Shown here one piece after another: positions 1 to 8,381 of a DNA stretch of 39,571 nucleotides. Both the position numbers and the translations under genes were made by a program. The notes below the pieces were generated by a model. The model made no database searches, was not told where the DNA came from, and worked only from the letters and a program-made list of their open reading frames with translations. The DNA is from a virus, in IMG/VR virus record IMGVR_UViG_3300031227_000006, positions 1 through 39,571 of that record, one strand, 5' to 3'. Every line of letters starts with the position of its first letter. Within the stretch, counting starts at the first letter, position 1.

Positions 1-86
1 CGGTTGTCGTTACTTCTGTCGTGGTTGGTTCTGCTGTCGTTGTTGGCTCAAGCGTTGTCGTGGGTTCAAGCGTTGTCGTGGGTTCA
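1..86. repeat. Terminal direct repeat, left copy (86 bp)
   Basis: Identical to 39486-39571, and also present internally at 39219-39304. It marks either a circular molecule or an assembly break inside the Thr-repeat array. Confidence 0.95.
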
Positions 87-349
87 AGCGTTGTCGTGGG
101 TTCAAGCGTTGTCGTCGGTTCAAGCGTCGTCGTGGGCTCAAGCGTTGTCGTGGGTTCTTGTGTAGTCGTCAGGGCTGCCGTGGTTGTTAGTTCAGCGGTT
201 GTTGTCGGCGCTGCTGTGGTCGTTGCCGCTTCGGTCGTTGTCACGGCCCCTATCGTTGTAGTTGCCACCTCACGCGGGATGTATTGTATATCTTCCCCCC
301 AATGAATTAGAAACGTCGGTGTAATTGGTGATAACTGAACTTTTGACAT
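1..349 (-). CDS. Thr-rich lectin-domain fibre, N-terminal part (gene continues across the contig join)
   Basis: The start is ATG at 349, preceded by a GCAGGGG ribosome binding site. The first ~30 residues (MSKVQLSPITPTF...) form a short N-terminal domain, followed by Thr-triplet repeats: TTT separated by AAP, AEL, AAL, QEP and then six LEP spacers, encoded by an 18-bp DNA repeat. The frame stays open to base 1. Bases 1-86 are identical to 39486-39571, and merging that overlap keeps the frame, so the full gene is 349..1 plus 39485..38608, 408 codons before the stop. Repeat copy number at the join may be collapsed by assembly. It lies in the late operon after the DUF2190-like gene, which suggests a virion, probably head-associated, fibre. 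The mucin-like stalk is seen directly; the virion location is inferred. Confidence 0.75.
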   Translation of the reverse strand, partial: MSKVQLSPITPTFLIHWGEDIQYIPREVATTTIGAVTTTEAATTTAAPTTTAELTTTAALTTTQEPTTTLEPTTTLEPTTTLEPTTTLEPTTTLEPTTTLEPTTTAEPTTTEVTTT

Positions 350-361
350 TATACCCCTGCT

Positions 362-526
362 TTATGCTGTTGTAGTTGCGGCGTCCGTCGTTGTGGCTGC
401 TGCTGTCGTTGTCGGGCCTGTTGTGGTCGGCCCTGCTGTTGTCGTTGACCCGGCAACAAGAACACCCCATCCGGATACCGGAAAGAAGACGTCGGCGGCT
501 TTTACACCGCCGACTTTTCTCTGTTT
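362..526 (-). pseudogene. Orphan Thr-triplet segment without a usable start
   Basis: Between the DUF2190-like gene and the lectin fibre, one minus frame is open from 526 to a TAA at 362. It encodes VFFPVSGWGVLVAGS followed by TTT blocks spaced by AGP, GP, AAA and DAA, ending ATTTA. There is no in-frame ATG, GTG or TTG. An ATG at 470 lies in another frame and is followed by four G; losing one G would give MGVLVAGS plus the Thr array (37 aa). It could be a decayed or frameshifted repeat protein, a sequencing error in the G run, or a leftover duplicate of the DUF2190 tail. Confidence 0.45.
491..520. terminator. Hairpin with flanking A and T tracts after the DUF2190-like gene
   Basis: A perfect 8-bp GC-rich stem (GTCGGCGG/CCGCCGAC, 8-nt loop). 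On the plus strand it is followed by TTTTCTCTGTTTTT; on the minus strand by the weaker GTCTTCTTT. It is strongest as a terminator of antisense transcription and may only attenuate the late transcript, which must pass through it to reach the tail genes. Confidence 0.55.
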
Positions 527-530
527 TTAT

Positions 531-968
531 TTAACCGCCTGTGGTCGTCGCGGCTGCCGTGGTCGTCGCGGCAACGGTGGTCGTCGGTGCAACGGTGGTC
601 GTCGCGGCTGCTGTGGTCGTCGCCGTCGCACTGCCCGCGCAAGGCTGAAGCCAAACGGATGCTGTTGCATCTGCTGCGGGCTTCGGCCTGTTGGCAAACC
701 CTGCCAGGACGTTAGCACCGGCAACGCCGGTAAGCTGCGCATTGCCAATATCCCAATACAACGGCCATCCGTCAACCCACGCTTCTGCGTTGTTGGCGGC
801 AATGGTGCAAGCGCCGCGAATATAACACTCGCCGCTTGCTCCGTCTGCGATATCGGATATCGCAACGCGGACACTTCCGCCCGCTACAATAACACCACCT
901 GAGGCAACGGCGGCGCCCGATATGTTATCGGTGGTTAGAATCAACCCAGGCTGGTCATAATTAATCAT
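531..968 (-). CDS. DUF2190-like head decoration/stabilisation protein with Thr-rich tail
   Basis: The protein has 145 residues. The N-terminal ~110 residues (MINYDQPGLILTTDNISG, then AVASGGVIVAGGSVRVAISDIADG, GEWYIRG-like GECYIRG, and AEAWVDGWPLYWD) match the pattern of DUF2190 proteins, small capsid-associated proteins usually encoded just after the major capsid gene, as here. The C-terminus is a run of TTT triplets separated by AAA, VAP and VAA, ending TTTGG. The RBS is GGGGAGCAAGTAAC before the ATG. The Thr-rich tail is not part of typical DUF2190 proteins and links this gene to the other mucin-like virion proteins. The fold assignment is from family memory. Confidence 0.75.
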   Translation of the reverse strand: MINYDQPGLILTTDNISGAAVASGGVIVAGGSVRVAISDIADGASGECYIRGACTIAANNAEAWVDGWPLYWDIGNAQLTGVAGANVLAGFANRPKPAADATASVWLQPCAGSATATTTAAATTTVAPTTTVAATTTAAATTTGG

Positions 969-1018
969 GTTACTTGCTCCCCAAAAAGGTTTTTAAATTT
1001 TCAAACACAACAACGATT

Positions 1019-1033
1019 CAAGGCTAAATGCCT
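1019..1033 (-). other. Small hairpin after the capsid stop codon
   Basis: AAGGC-ATTTA-GCCTT, 5-bp stem, directly after the capsid TAA and without a T run. The rest of the 969-1032 gap holds only the RBS of the next gene. Confidence 0.35.
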
Positions 1034-3372
1034 TAAGTGGTGGTCGTGGTGTCATCGCCTGAAACGCGGACAAGACCGCGATAATCAATGGCTTTGGCTA
1101 CGATCTGATGGCGGACTTTGAACTTTTTCGCGTCCGTGTCAAAGTCGGTTTCTTCCTCGAGAACTGGTTCGCGTTCGCCTTCCAAGAAGCATACGTCAAC
1201 TGTATCAACCTGGTTCGGGTCTGCGGCGAGATACCATACCTGCGAACTGGTCTGGTCGAGGTGCGGGCTGGCGATCAGGTTAAAGAAACCCGCGAACGGA
1301 TTCGGAGTCAACGGGTTCAAGTCGGTGTCCGGATCGTTTACGGAGGTCAAGAACTGACGCCCATAAACTTCGCGGCCCTTCGGAACGATCATGTGTCGCG
1401 GATCGTTGCCGATAAGCGTCGAGCCGTCAATGTCCGTCTGCGTTCCCATCGCGGCCATAATCGGCGCGAGGGTTGCAACGGAAATGTTGCCAACAAAATC
1501 GTTGTTGTGGTTCGCCCCGTCAAAGATCGCATTGCCGTCAGACAGGTTCGCGTTGTTGGTGAGGATCGCGTAGGCAACCTGGTCTTCCAAGTATTTAGCC
1601 TTTGCGCCCATTTTCTGCATGATGGTCGAGAACGCGCTCAAGTCATCGTTGATCATCATTTCACGCGTGAACTTCAGCCCTTTGCCGTATTTCGCGAGGG
1701 AATAGACTTCGCGGTTTTCCGTGAGCTTGCCGTAAGTATATTCGCCGCCTTCGTTGATCTGTGCAAGGTCTGGCGCGGCTGAAAGCAGAACCTTAGAAAC
1801 CTGCTTGAAGTCAGCAGCCGTGGTTTCTTTCGCCCACATATTCCAGGTTATGGGGGTGATTTCGTAAGACTGACGCAGCGACTTGTTGAGAACGTTCGCC
1901 AGAATAAACGGGAAGTCGGAAGTGCTCATTGCGAGAAAGGCCATGTTGCCTTTAGCGCGACCGGAAAGCATCATTTTGTTGAAACAAAGAGAAACAACTT
2001 CGGTCTTCGGGATTTCTCGACCGGCAATGCCGAACTGACAGAGATATTCCCGACCAATCTCGAGCAAGCTCATGTGCTTAAAGCCATTGGCTCTTTCACA
2101 TGGTTTGCCAACATTAAGGAATTCGCCGTCAGTGAGTTTGCGCGGGCTGAACAAACCGGACCGCAGCGAGATTGCATCGCTGATACCGTCGCCCAGGGTT
2201 GACAGGTTCAGGTCATCGCCGACCTTTGTTCTTGACACGGGTTCGCCTCCCTCCAGTTTCTTGACGATTTCCTGGAACATCACTGTCGTAACGCCAGAAT
2301 CCGCAAGCGACTGACAAAATGCCTGTTCCATTCCATTCTTTTTGCCGAGCATCGCAATGTTTGCGCGGCGGTTTTTGTCAGAAGTCAGGAACTGTTCCTG
2401 TATCTGTTTTGCGGAAAGAGCCTCTTCAGGCACGACAACGGCTGCCGGGTCGGTTACGATTTCGGGCTCCGGAACGACTGCCGCTTCTTCTGCGGCTTTC
2501 TCGGCCCATATATCGTTTGCGCGGCTTTGACGGCTTACCTCGTCGGGGTATTTTTCCATCATGGTGGAATCCGCAACGAAACGAGCCTTGAACTGCTCTT
2601 CCGTTTCGAGCGCTTCCGGGGTAATGTCCGGAATGACAATCGGGGCTTCTACGTCAACAACTGCTTCGGGATCGACGATAACGTCGCCTTCCGCAAGCAA
2701 GACGGCCCGCGCCTTCTTGAACTGTGCCGGCTTCAGTTCCATCAGATACTTCAACGTGTCCTGGTCGGAACTACCTTTTGAAAGCCCAACGCTTTCAAGA
2801 TGCTTCCTGAGTTTCGGATCGATCATGGTTGAGCCTCCTTGTGATAGTAACCCGCCGGGATTTGCTCCGGCATCGCCTACAAAGTCAACAGCGTGAAGCA
2901 CGGCCACACGGCCTAAAAGATTCTCCCCGCTTTTCTCAAATTTAGCTTTTGCAAATTTAATACTGAGGCCGATTGCGGTTGGGTCGTCTTCCGCAATGTC
3001 TAACAGGTAATCGCGCATGTTGCCCTTCGGACCATCCGGACGAGCGGCATACTTGCCAAAAAAGATATCAGCCTTAATCTGGTTTCCGTCTTTCCTGAAA
3101 TTCTTTGCCCGGCCAAGCAACACTTCAATTTCATCAACCATCGGTGCCGCTAACATGCCCCCGGCTAACTCCGGATGCGTGAAGCGAACCTTTAGACCGT
3201 TGGCATGTGAATTGCCCATTTCAAGAACCTGATTGAGCATAACATCGTCAATTACGAAACCATGACCGGACGCCGGCCCGCCTGTGATCACGCTGGCGTT
3301 ATACAAGACGCCATTTACGCGATCCGTGCGGACTCCTGCCATATCTCCAGTGCGTAAACTGATTATGTTCAT
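1033..3372 (-). CDS. Prohead protease - major capsid protein fusion
   Basis: This is a 779-residue polyprotein. Residues ~1-180 look like an S78-type prohead protease: His66 in VRFTHPELAGG and Ser137 in AIGLSIKF fit the catalytic His and the GLSIGF-type Ser. Residues ~185-330 are charged and helical and resemble a scaffold (delta) region. Residues ~340-779 resemble a Mu gpT/HK97-fold capsid (NRRANIAMLGKKNG, GREVYGRQFLTSVNDP, NPFAGFFNLIASPHL). The last residues are GDDTTTTT, an unusual five-Thr C-terminus. It overlaps the portal gene by 4 nt. The protease, scaffold and capsid are presumably separated by self-cleavage during maturation. The order portal, protease-capsid, DUF2190 is standard for head modules. 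Confidence 0.85.
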   Translation of the reverse strand: MNIISLRTGDMAGVRTDRVNGVLYNASVITGGPASGHGFVIDDVMLNQVLEMGNSHANGLKVRFTHPELAGGMLAAPMVDEIEVLLGRAKNFRKDGNQIKADIFFGKYAARPDGPKGNMRDYLLDIAEDDPTAIGLSIKFAKAKFEKSGENLLGRVAVLHAVDFVGDAGANPGGLLSQGGSTMIDPKLRKHLESVGLSKGSSDQDTLKYLMELKPAQFKKARAVLLAEGDVIVDPEAVVDVEAPIVIPDITPEALETEEQFKARFVADSTMMEKYPDEVSRQSRANDIWAEKAAEEAAVVPEPEIVTDPAAVVVPEEALSAKQIQEQFLTSDKNRRANIAMLGKKNGMEQAFCQSLADSGVTTVMFQEIVKKLEGGEPVSRTKVGDDLNLSTLGDGISDAISLRSGLFSPRKLTDGEFLNVGKPCERANGFKHMSLLEIGREYLCQFGIAGREIPKTEVVSLCFNKMMLSGRAKGNMAFLAMSTSDFPFILANVLNKSLRQSYEITPITWNMWAKETTAADFKQVSKVLLSAAPDLAQINEGGEYTYGKLTENREVYSLAKYGKGLKFTREMMINDDLSAFSTIMQKMGAKAKYLEDQVAYAILTNNANLSDGNAIFDGANHNNDFVGNISVATLAPIMAAMGTQTDIDGSTLIGNDPRHMIVPKGREVYGRQFLTSVNDPDTDLNPLTPNPFAGFFNLIASPHLDQTSSQVWYLAADPNQVDTVDVCFLEGEREPVLEEETDFDTDAKKFKVRHQIVAKAIDYRGLVRVSGDDTTTTT

Positions 3373-4970
3373 GTGCCGGTCCTCTTAACAATCGTTGGCT
3401 GTAAAGGCTTAACAACTTCTGGTTCCGGTTCTGTTTCGACCGGCGCGGGATCGTTCGCATTTTCAGGGAAGGTTACGCCATTGTCGGCGGCGAACTTCTT
3501 CTCCTCTGAAGACTCAAGAACTGTTTCGCGGAAGTCCTCGCCCTGTTGATTCAATATGCGTTCGCGGGTATTTAGAACTTGTTCAATTTGTATGCGCGCG
3601 GCGTCCGCCTGGTTCTTTGGATCAATCCAGAGTTTCGGCTTCGGCTGCCAATCTGTCAGCATAAGTTCGTCTGGTATTTCAAGAGCGAATACGCCCGGAA
3701 CGGAAATGCGACCTTCAAGAAATGCAATGCGTATGAACTCTTCGCGGATAGGCTGACACCAATCATTGATAAGGCGTTGCTGTTCCGGATCGGTTGAATC
3801 CCAAAGCTCGATTTGTCCTTGACGTTGGCTTGTGAACGAGCCGCCTGTATAGTCTCGGCTGACGGTTGGGTAATCCAACCCGGCGCCGGCTGCTATGTTC
3901 TTGGTTTGTCTAACGGTGAACGGCTCGAACTGATTGCCCGGCGTTTGATTCGCGTGGAAGTTCGCTTTCTTGCCTGCCGGAAGTTGATTGACCATGCCAG
4001 GCTCGAAATTGAATATCGGGTTTTCGTTGGTGTCTTCGGTATAGCCCGTGCCAGTTCCGCCAGCGAAGAGGCCGTTTGCAATGCCCGCAGGGCCGCCGAT
4101 CTCTGTTTCGATAGATACGCCCATGCAAGCCTCGAGCCGTGCGCGAATTACCGTGTATTCTTCATACATTTTTAAGTGGTGCATCTCGTTAATAACGGAA
4201 GTCAGGCGGCTAACTCCATACGTCTGACGCACACGGCGTTGACGCATGAGGTGAAGTATTCGGTCAGCAGGGACGCGCTCACTATCAAAGAAACTTCTTG
4301 TATGTTTTTGTTCACGCCTGCTGACCCAAATTGCGGCGGTTTTACCGAAATCGTCGATTTCGATACCGTCGCGAATTTCATTTCCTGTATCTTGATTAAA
4401 TGTCTTTGTTCGGTCGAGTTGTTCGGGCTCAATCTGCTGAAGCGCAAGCCCAATCTCATCAACTCGCGGAATGTAACACATAATCGTAAACGCCTGCCCC
4501 ACGGTTACATCTTCCGAAACGGAAAGGTTTTGGAACTCAACAAAGGTTTTTTTACCTTCGACGTCGCAAAGGTTCTTGCGCGTAGCCCAACGCAACCACT
4601 TTCTATCAAGGATTTTGTTATATTCTACAAGTGGTTCGCCGGTGATCGGATCGCGCGCTTTTGCGCGGGCTGTTATGCCAGAGCCGACAACGTGCCGGAG
4701 ATATCCGGAAACAATGCTTTCCGCAATCCAGTTATCACGGACCGCGCCGCGTCCTCTTGCAACCAACGTCGGATAGTCGGGAAGGATGGCTTGATCTGCT
4801 GTTTTGTTCTGAGAAGGCCAATCGTTCGTAAGCCGGCTTTTGTCCGCCGCTTCGTAAGTAGACAAGGCTTCCATTTGAGATCGCGTAACCTTTGACCGGA
4901 GACGTGCGGTATCCCGACGACTTGACCAACCAGGCGATACAGTTTCGATTGTGCGCTCAAGCCAATTCAT
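3369..4970 (-). CDS. Portal protein, lambda GpB-like
   Basis: The protein has 533 residues. The N-terminus MNWLERTIETVSPGWSSRR and the segment IAESIVSGYLRHVVGSGITARA are typical of lambda-family portals, as are QIEPEQLDRTK, RVPADRILHLMRQRRVRQTYGVSRL and GLDYPTVSRDYTGGSFTSQRQ. The C-terminal tail is rich in Glu and Pro. It forms the dodecameric DNA entry channel and docks terminase. It overlaps gpW upstream by 4 nt and the protease-capsid gene downstream by 4 nt, so translation is probably coupled. Confidence 0.9.
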   Translation of the reverse strand: MNWLERTIETVSPGWSSRRDTARLRSKVTRSQMEALSTYEAADKSRLTNDWPSQNKTADQAILPDYPTLVARGRGAVRDNWIAESIVSGYLRHVVGSGITARAKARDPITGEPLVEYNKILDRKWLRWATRKNLCDVEGKKTFVEFQNLSVSEDVTVGQAFTIMCYIPRVDEIGLALQQIEPEQLDRTKTFNQDTGNEIRDGIEIDDFGKTAAIWVSRREQKHTRSFFDSERVPADRILHLMRQRRVRQTYGVSRLTSVINEMHHLKMYEEYTVIRARLEACMGVSIETEIGGPAGIANGLFAGGTGTGYTEDTNENPIFNFEPGMVNQLPAGKKANFHANQTPGNQFEPFTVRQTKNIAAGAGLDYPTVSRDYTGGSFTSQRQGQIELWDSTDPEQQRLINDWCQPIREEFIRIAFLEGRISVPGVFALEIPDELMLTDWQPKPKLWIDPKNQADAARIQIEQVLNTRERILNQQGEDFRETVLESSEEKKFAADNGVTFPENANDPAPVETEPEPEVVKPLQPTIVKRTGT

Positions 4971-5221
4971 GGATACACCCCAAATGGAGATACACCCGAA
5001 CCGCCAGACGGTTTACGGAACGAAGCGACCGAAGGCCGGCCCCCGTTTTGAGCAAAGGCAAGCTGTTCGAGAAGTTCTGTTCTAAGGGCTCTAAGATCGG
5101 TAAGGCTGGATTTTGTAACGGATCGACCGGCAATAGATACAGATTGAGCCTTCCCGGACAGTAAATCCGAGATTGCCGCGCTTACTAATACCAATTCTGC
5201 TTGAATCTCTGCTTCAGTCAT
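4967..5221 (-). CDS. gpW-like head-tail joining protein
   Basis: The protein has 84 residues. The pattern EIQAELVLVSAAISDLLSGKAQSVSIAGRSVTKSSLTDLRALRTELLEQL is typical of gpW, a small head-completion protein with a helix-hairpin-helix arrangement (split here only for display: helix to ~21, SVSIAGRSVT strand pair, second helix ~37-55). It lies between terminase and portal, the usual lambda position. The C-terminal ~25 residues are Gly/Ser-rich and probably disordered. Confidence 0.8.
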   Translation of the reverse strand: MTEAEIQAELVLVSAAISDLLSGKAQSVSIAGRSVTKSSLTDLRALRTELLEQLAFAQNGGRPSVASFRKPSGGSGVSPFGVYP

Positions 5222-5282
5222 GCGCTAACGATACAACGTATCAACATGAAAAGTCAATAATGCGTTTCAGCGGTGTTGAAGA

Positions 5283-5522
5283 CTATATATAAAGTTTGGC
5301 CGTCTTGTGACACTTGCGACACTGCGTATATCTGATCCGACCGGTCCTTCCCGTAATGGACGGACGGTTTGCGCCGCATACTTCGCAGACAGCTTCAAAT
5401 ATAGCTTTCTTGACTTTATACTCGTCTGTTTCCTCAAAAAAGAAGGTTTTTGCCTGTTTTCCTTGTTTTCCTCTTCTTTTCGCCTTTTTGGTGCTTAAAC
5501 CTGGAATCTTTTCTGTTGCCAT
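5283..5522 (-). CDS. Small basic zinc-ribbon protein
   Basis: The protein has 79 residues. A Lys/Arg-rich N-terminus (STKKAKRRGKQGKQAK) precedes one zinc-ribbon, CEVCGANRP ... YTQCRKCHKTAKLYI (CxxC...CxxC). The start overlaps the last 28 nt of the large terminase gene. The position between terminase and gpW suggests a packaging-linked nucleic-acid-binding role, but no family is recognised. Confidence 0.65.
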   Translation of the reverse strand: MATEKIPGLSTKKAKRRGKQGKQAKTFFFEETDEYKVKKAIFEAVCEVCGANRPSITGRTGRIRYTQCRKCHKTAKLYI

Positions 5523-7330
5523 CCTGATTGCCTCTCCTTTTTGGGTTGTGGTTTCGTTTTTTCGATTTCAGCCGCTTTTATCTTCAATAAGTCATCAACC
5601 GACAAGTTTCTGATACCAAGTATTGAAGCGCCTGCCATTTGATACACTTCGCAAGCATTATAGTGATCGTCGGCCCTGATTTGCTTCCAAACCTTCTTTA
5701 ATCGCCCATTTCTGTCCTTACGTTCGACCAGGACCGTTGAAGTGATCTGCCTGGTATACGATTCGTCTGTATCTTCGGGCAACGCCCAATATCCGGGATC
5801 GCCCTTGCGAATTTTCAACCGATGAAACATGGCGCCGCGGTAATGCGCACTATTTACAGTAACCCGCTGCAAGCCGCCCGGAATCGGTGTCTTCGTCGCC
5901 GGATACTTGTCAATAACCGTCCAGGACATTGGTTGATACAACAACTCCGCGCCCATAAGCGGAATCATCTGTGGATACTGTCTGCAAAAGTCGTATACCT
6001 CGTCCGTGCGATACCGGGAGTCAATCAGCCCATACGTGATCGGAAACCCGGAATAGACGCTATAAAGAATCTCGGCAAGTGCCTTGAAGTCATCAACACA
6101 ACCATAACGCGTAAGCCAGGACGACTCCGAAGGCGGTCCCCACCCGCGCACAATGTAATACAGACAGTCCTTTTGAACGTCTGCCGTAAGTATGACTGCG
6201 GCTATGTTTGCGGTCGACGGGAACTCTCCCGACGCGTATTCCTGCGTGTGTTCCATGACATTAGCATCCTTTACACTTTCGGCCTTCTCTTCCCAAGGTT
6301 CGGCGAAATCACTGTTAATAACAACTTGCAACTCGTCAAGGTCTTTTCGGGCATCGCGGAATCGTGCCAAGACTTCCCCGAACTTGATCCAGGGCGCATA
6401 CCATGACGGCAAGTGAAAGGACACAGTAGAGCCGCCCGGGGGAGGTGGTGTCCACTCGTATTCTGGCATCCCTTCTTTTTTGGGTATCCACTTGCCTTTT
6501 AACTCCATAGCAAGCTTCTTGTCGTTGGTGATTGAGCATTTGCACTTTTCGCATTCATACCAGGCATGCTTTGCGATTTCATCGGAATTCTTCATGTCCT
6601 CTGGTTTGCGGATGTTCTCAAATATCAGCTTTTGGAAATGTCCACATTCAGGGCAAGGGACGTGATATTCGCGCCAGTCACCCTTCATAAGCCCTTGCCA
6701 AATTTGACCATCGACAAGGGTTGGGGTGCTCGAAAGGACGATCTTTCGATTCCAGAAGGCAGTCGTCCGCTTTATGCCGAGACTGAGCATAGAGCCCTCT
6801 TTGCGCGACCTTTCCGGGAACTTGTCGATTTCATCCGCGAAGAACCGCCTTATAGGACGACTCGACAACTCGCCGGCACTGTTCGCCCCAATGAAGGTCA
6901 ACGTCATTTTCTTGAACTGCATTTCAAGGGTTTGATAGTTGTCAAGGTCTGCCGGCTTCTGATCCCTTAGCAAAGGCGAGGCATCGACGACCGGCTGAAA
7001 GCGTAGTTTTGAGAAGGACTTCACGAGCTTTTCCGTAGGCATAGCCCACAAAGCAGAGCCCGCGTCTTCGGTAATGCCATAGAACAGGAACGCAAGCATT
7101 GCCGTGGTTTTGGCGGTTTGAGCACCAAAACACAGATATATCGTTTTGATGGTTGGGTCTTCAAACGCTTCAAGAACTCCGCGCAAGTAAGGTGTCCGAT
7201 CAAGACGCAAAGGACCAGGGAAGTTTGAAACGCGCGCTTCCAGGCGTATATTCTCTTCGGCATAGTCGGCAATCGACACTTGTGCCGGTGGTTCAAAAGC
7301 CGCTCTGAATGCGTCAACTACTGTTGGCAT
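5495..7330 (-). CDS. Terminase large subunit, GpA family
   Basis: The protein has 611 residues, the usual length for lambda GpA. The Walker A-like loop GAQTAKTT is at ~69-76, the Walker B FFADEIDKF at ~163-171, and the motor segment FIGANSAGELSSRPIRR lies just before it. A zinc-binding CPECGHFQKL ... YECEKCKCSI region follows, and the C-terminal nuclease half includes acidic segments VILTADVQKDCL and YGLIDSRYRTDEVYDF. It is the ATP-driven packaging motor and endonuclease. Its ATG overlaps the small-terminase stop (TAATG). Confidence 0.93.
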   Translation of the reverse strand: MPTVVDAFRAAFEPPAQVSIADYAEENIRLEARVSNFPGPLRLDRTPYLRGVLEAFEDPTIKTIYLCFGAQTAKTTAMLAFLFYGITEDAGSALWAMPTEKLVKSFSKLRFQPVVDASPLLRDQKPADLDNYQTLEMQFKKMTLTFIGANSAGELSSRPIRRFFADEIDKFPERSRKEGSMLSLGIKRTTAFWNRKIVLSSTPTLVDGQIWQGLMKGDWREYHVPCPECGHFQKLIFENIRKPEDMKNSDEIAKHAWYECEKCKCSITNDKKLAMELKGKWIPKKEGMPEYEWTPPPPGGSTVSFHLPSWYAPWIKFGEVLARFRDARKDLDELQVVINSDFAEPWEEKAESVKDANVMEHTQEYASGEFPSTANIAAVILTADVQKDCLYYIVRGWGPPSESSWLTRYGCVDDFKALAEILYSVYSGFPITYGLIDSRYRTDEVYDFCRQYPQMIPLMGAELLYQPMSWTVIDKYPATKTPIPGGLQRVTVNSAHYRGAMFHRLKIRKGDPGYWALPEDTDESYTRQITSTVLVERKDRNGRLKKVWKQIRADDHYNACEVYQMAGASILGIRNLSVDDLLKIKAAEIEKTKPQPKKERQSGWQQKRFQV

Positions 7331-8172
7331 TATGCGGACCTCTTCTTTTTGCGTTTAGGCTTATCTCCGGACGCAAGCAACTTCAACACGCCTATTACTT
7401 CCGATTTCACGATTGCTTCAATCTCCGCAGCTGTTCGCCCCTCGCAAACCGGCGCCACAGCTTGAGGCACAGCAAGCAACGCAGTCTTGATTTCCGTCGC
7501 AATCTTGGTGAAAGAGTCTTGAATCTCGCTGGCTTTTATCCATCCAGCATCGTGTTGGCGGATGGATTCCGCGTCTTTTTCCAATTTGCGTAACTGTTCT
7601 GAGATGGTCGTCCACCCCTTCGCCAACGCCGCAGCTTCCGCGATAGGATCGCGTTCATCCTCGAAGGTAGGATTGTTGATACAGTCGGCCCACCTGATGT
7701 AAGCTGCCTTTTCAGATTCGCGAAACCGCTCAAGCATTGCCTCATATCCTGCTTCGATATTCTTAATGTCAATTTGGTTATCGCCATTATGACCGCCTTT
7801 CTCGTCGTTTGTGGCGCCGATTGTGTCCGCGTCTTTGTCCGCAACTTTCGCCGTTTTACGCGCAACAGTCGCGATTTTCCCCTTCGCGGATTTCTTTTTG
7901 GCAGAACTTTTGGCCGGAGTCTTGTCTTTCGTTTTGGCGTTCGGCTTCGCTTTTTTTTTCGCGCCCGGCAAGGTTTTCGGCGCGATCCCTTCGCCGGCAA
8001 GCCACAACTTAACCTCACGAATATCAAACACTCGAAACGGACGGCCCCCCGCTGTCCGTTTCTTTTGGCCCGAAGGACAGCCCTTTTCCAGCCAACGGCG
8101 AACCTGGCGGTCAGAGACGCCAAGCGCCAAAGCCAAGTCGGAAGTCGATTTATCGCGAAACGGACGCGTCAT
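7330..8172 (-). CDS. Terminase small subunit, Nu1-like, with a Lys/Ala-rich linker
   Basis: The protein has 280 residues. Residues ~8-62 form a winged helix-turn-helix (SDLALALGVSDRQVRRWLEKG ... RPFRVFDIREVKLWLAG), as in gpNu1-type DNA-recognition subunits. Residues ~70-115 are a Lys/Ala/Pro-rich stretch resembling histone H1 tails, and the C-terminal half is helical and charged, probably for oligomerisation and binding the large subunit. It is immediately upstream of the GpA-like gene with a 1-nt overlap. The H1-like linker is longer than expected for Nu1 and may bind DNA non-specifically. Confidence 0.8.
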   Translation of the reverse strand: MTRPFRDKSTSDLALALGVSDRQVRRWLEKGCPSGQKKRTAGGRPFRVFDIREVKLWLAGEGIAPKTLPGAKKKAKPNAKTKDKTPAKSSAKKKSAKGKIATVARKTAKVADKDADTIGATNDEKGGHNGDNQIDIKNIEAGYEAMLERFRESEKAAYIRWADCINNPTFEDERDPIAEAAALAKGWTTISEQLRKLEKDAESIRQHDAGWIKASEIQDSFTKIATEIKTALLAVPQAVAPVCEGRTAAEIEAIVKSEVIGVLKLLASGDKPKRKKKRSA

Positions 8173-8178
8173 TTTTTA

Positions 8179-8313
8179 TCACTCGATCAGAGAAAAAACT
8201 TGCCCACACTTACCCGTGTGACGTGGGGGGTTCAGGAGGACCCATTTTGTTTGGGTGATACCTTTTCTCTCTTGTCCGGTGTCCGGTTGTGTGGGTGGTT
8301 TGCTGTTGTTCAT
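8179..8313 (-). CDS. Small leading late-operon protein (44 aa)
   Basis: ATG at 8313 follows a good RBS (AAAGGAAGAGCCA). The protein begins MNNSKPPTQPDTGQERKG and ends GKCGQVFSLIE before a TGA at 8179, 6 nt from the small-terminase start. It is the first gene after the candidate late promoter. It is polar, with one Cys and no recognised family. It could be a small late regulator or a leader peptide. Confidence 0.6.
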   Translation of the reverse strand: MNNSKPPTQPDTGQERKGITQTKWVLLNPPRHTGKCGQVFSLIE

Positions 8314-8349
8314 TGGCTCTTCCTTTCGTTTGTTCGCGTTTAAGTCTTT

Positions 8350-8379
8350 AGTATACTACTACTTATATCTCTTGTGCCA
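8350..8379 (-). promoter_or_regulatory. Candidate late promoter
   Basis: A TATACT -10 box at 8355-8350 has only a poor -35 match (GGCACA or TGGCAC at 17-18 bp). It heads the packaging/late genes and sits next to a 31-bp inverted repeat. The weak -35 suggests activator dependence. Confidence 0.5.
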
Positions 8380-8381
8380 GT

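Noticed and set aside
21-305. Plus-strand Val-rich frame (VVVGSS repeats)
   Set aside because: It is the complement of the Thr-triplet array; the minus frame has a start, an RBS and continues into a globular domain.
4176-4895. Long plus-strand frame opposite the portal gene
   Set aside because: No RBS or recognisable motif; the minus-strand portal is unambiguous.
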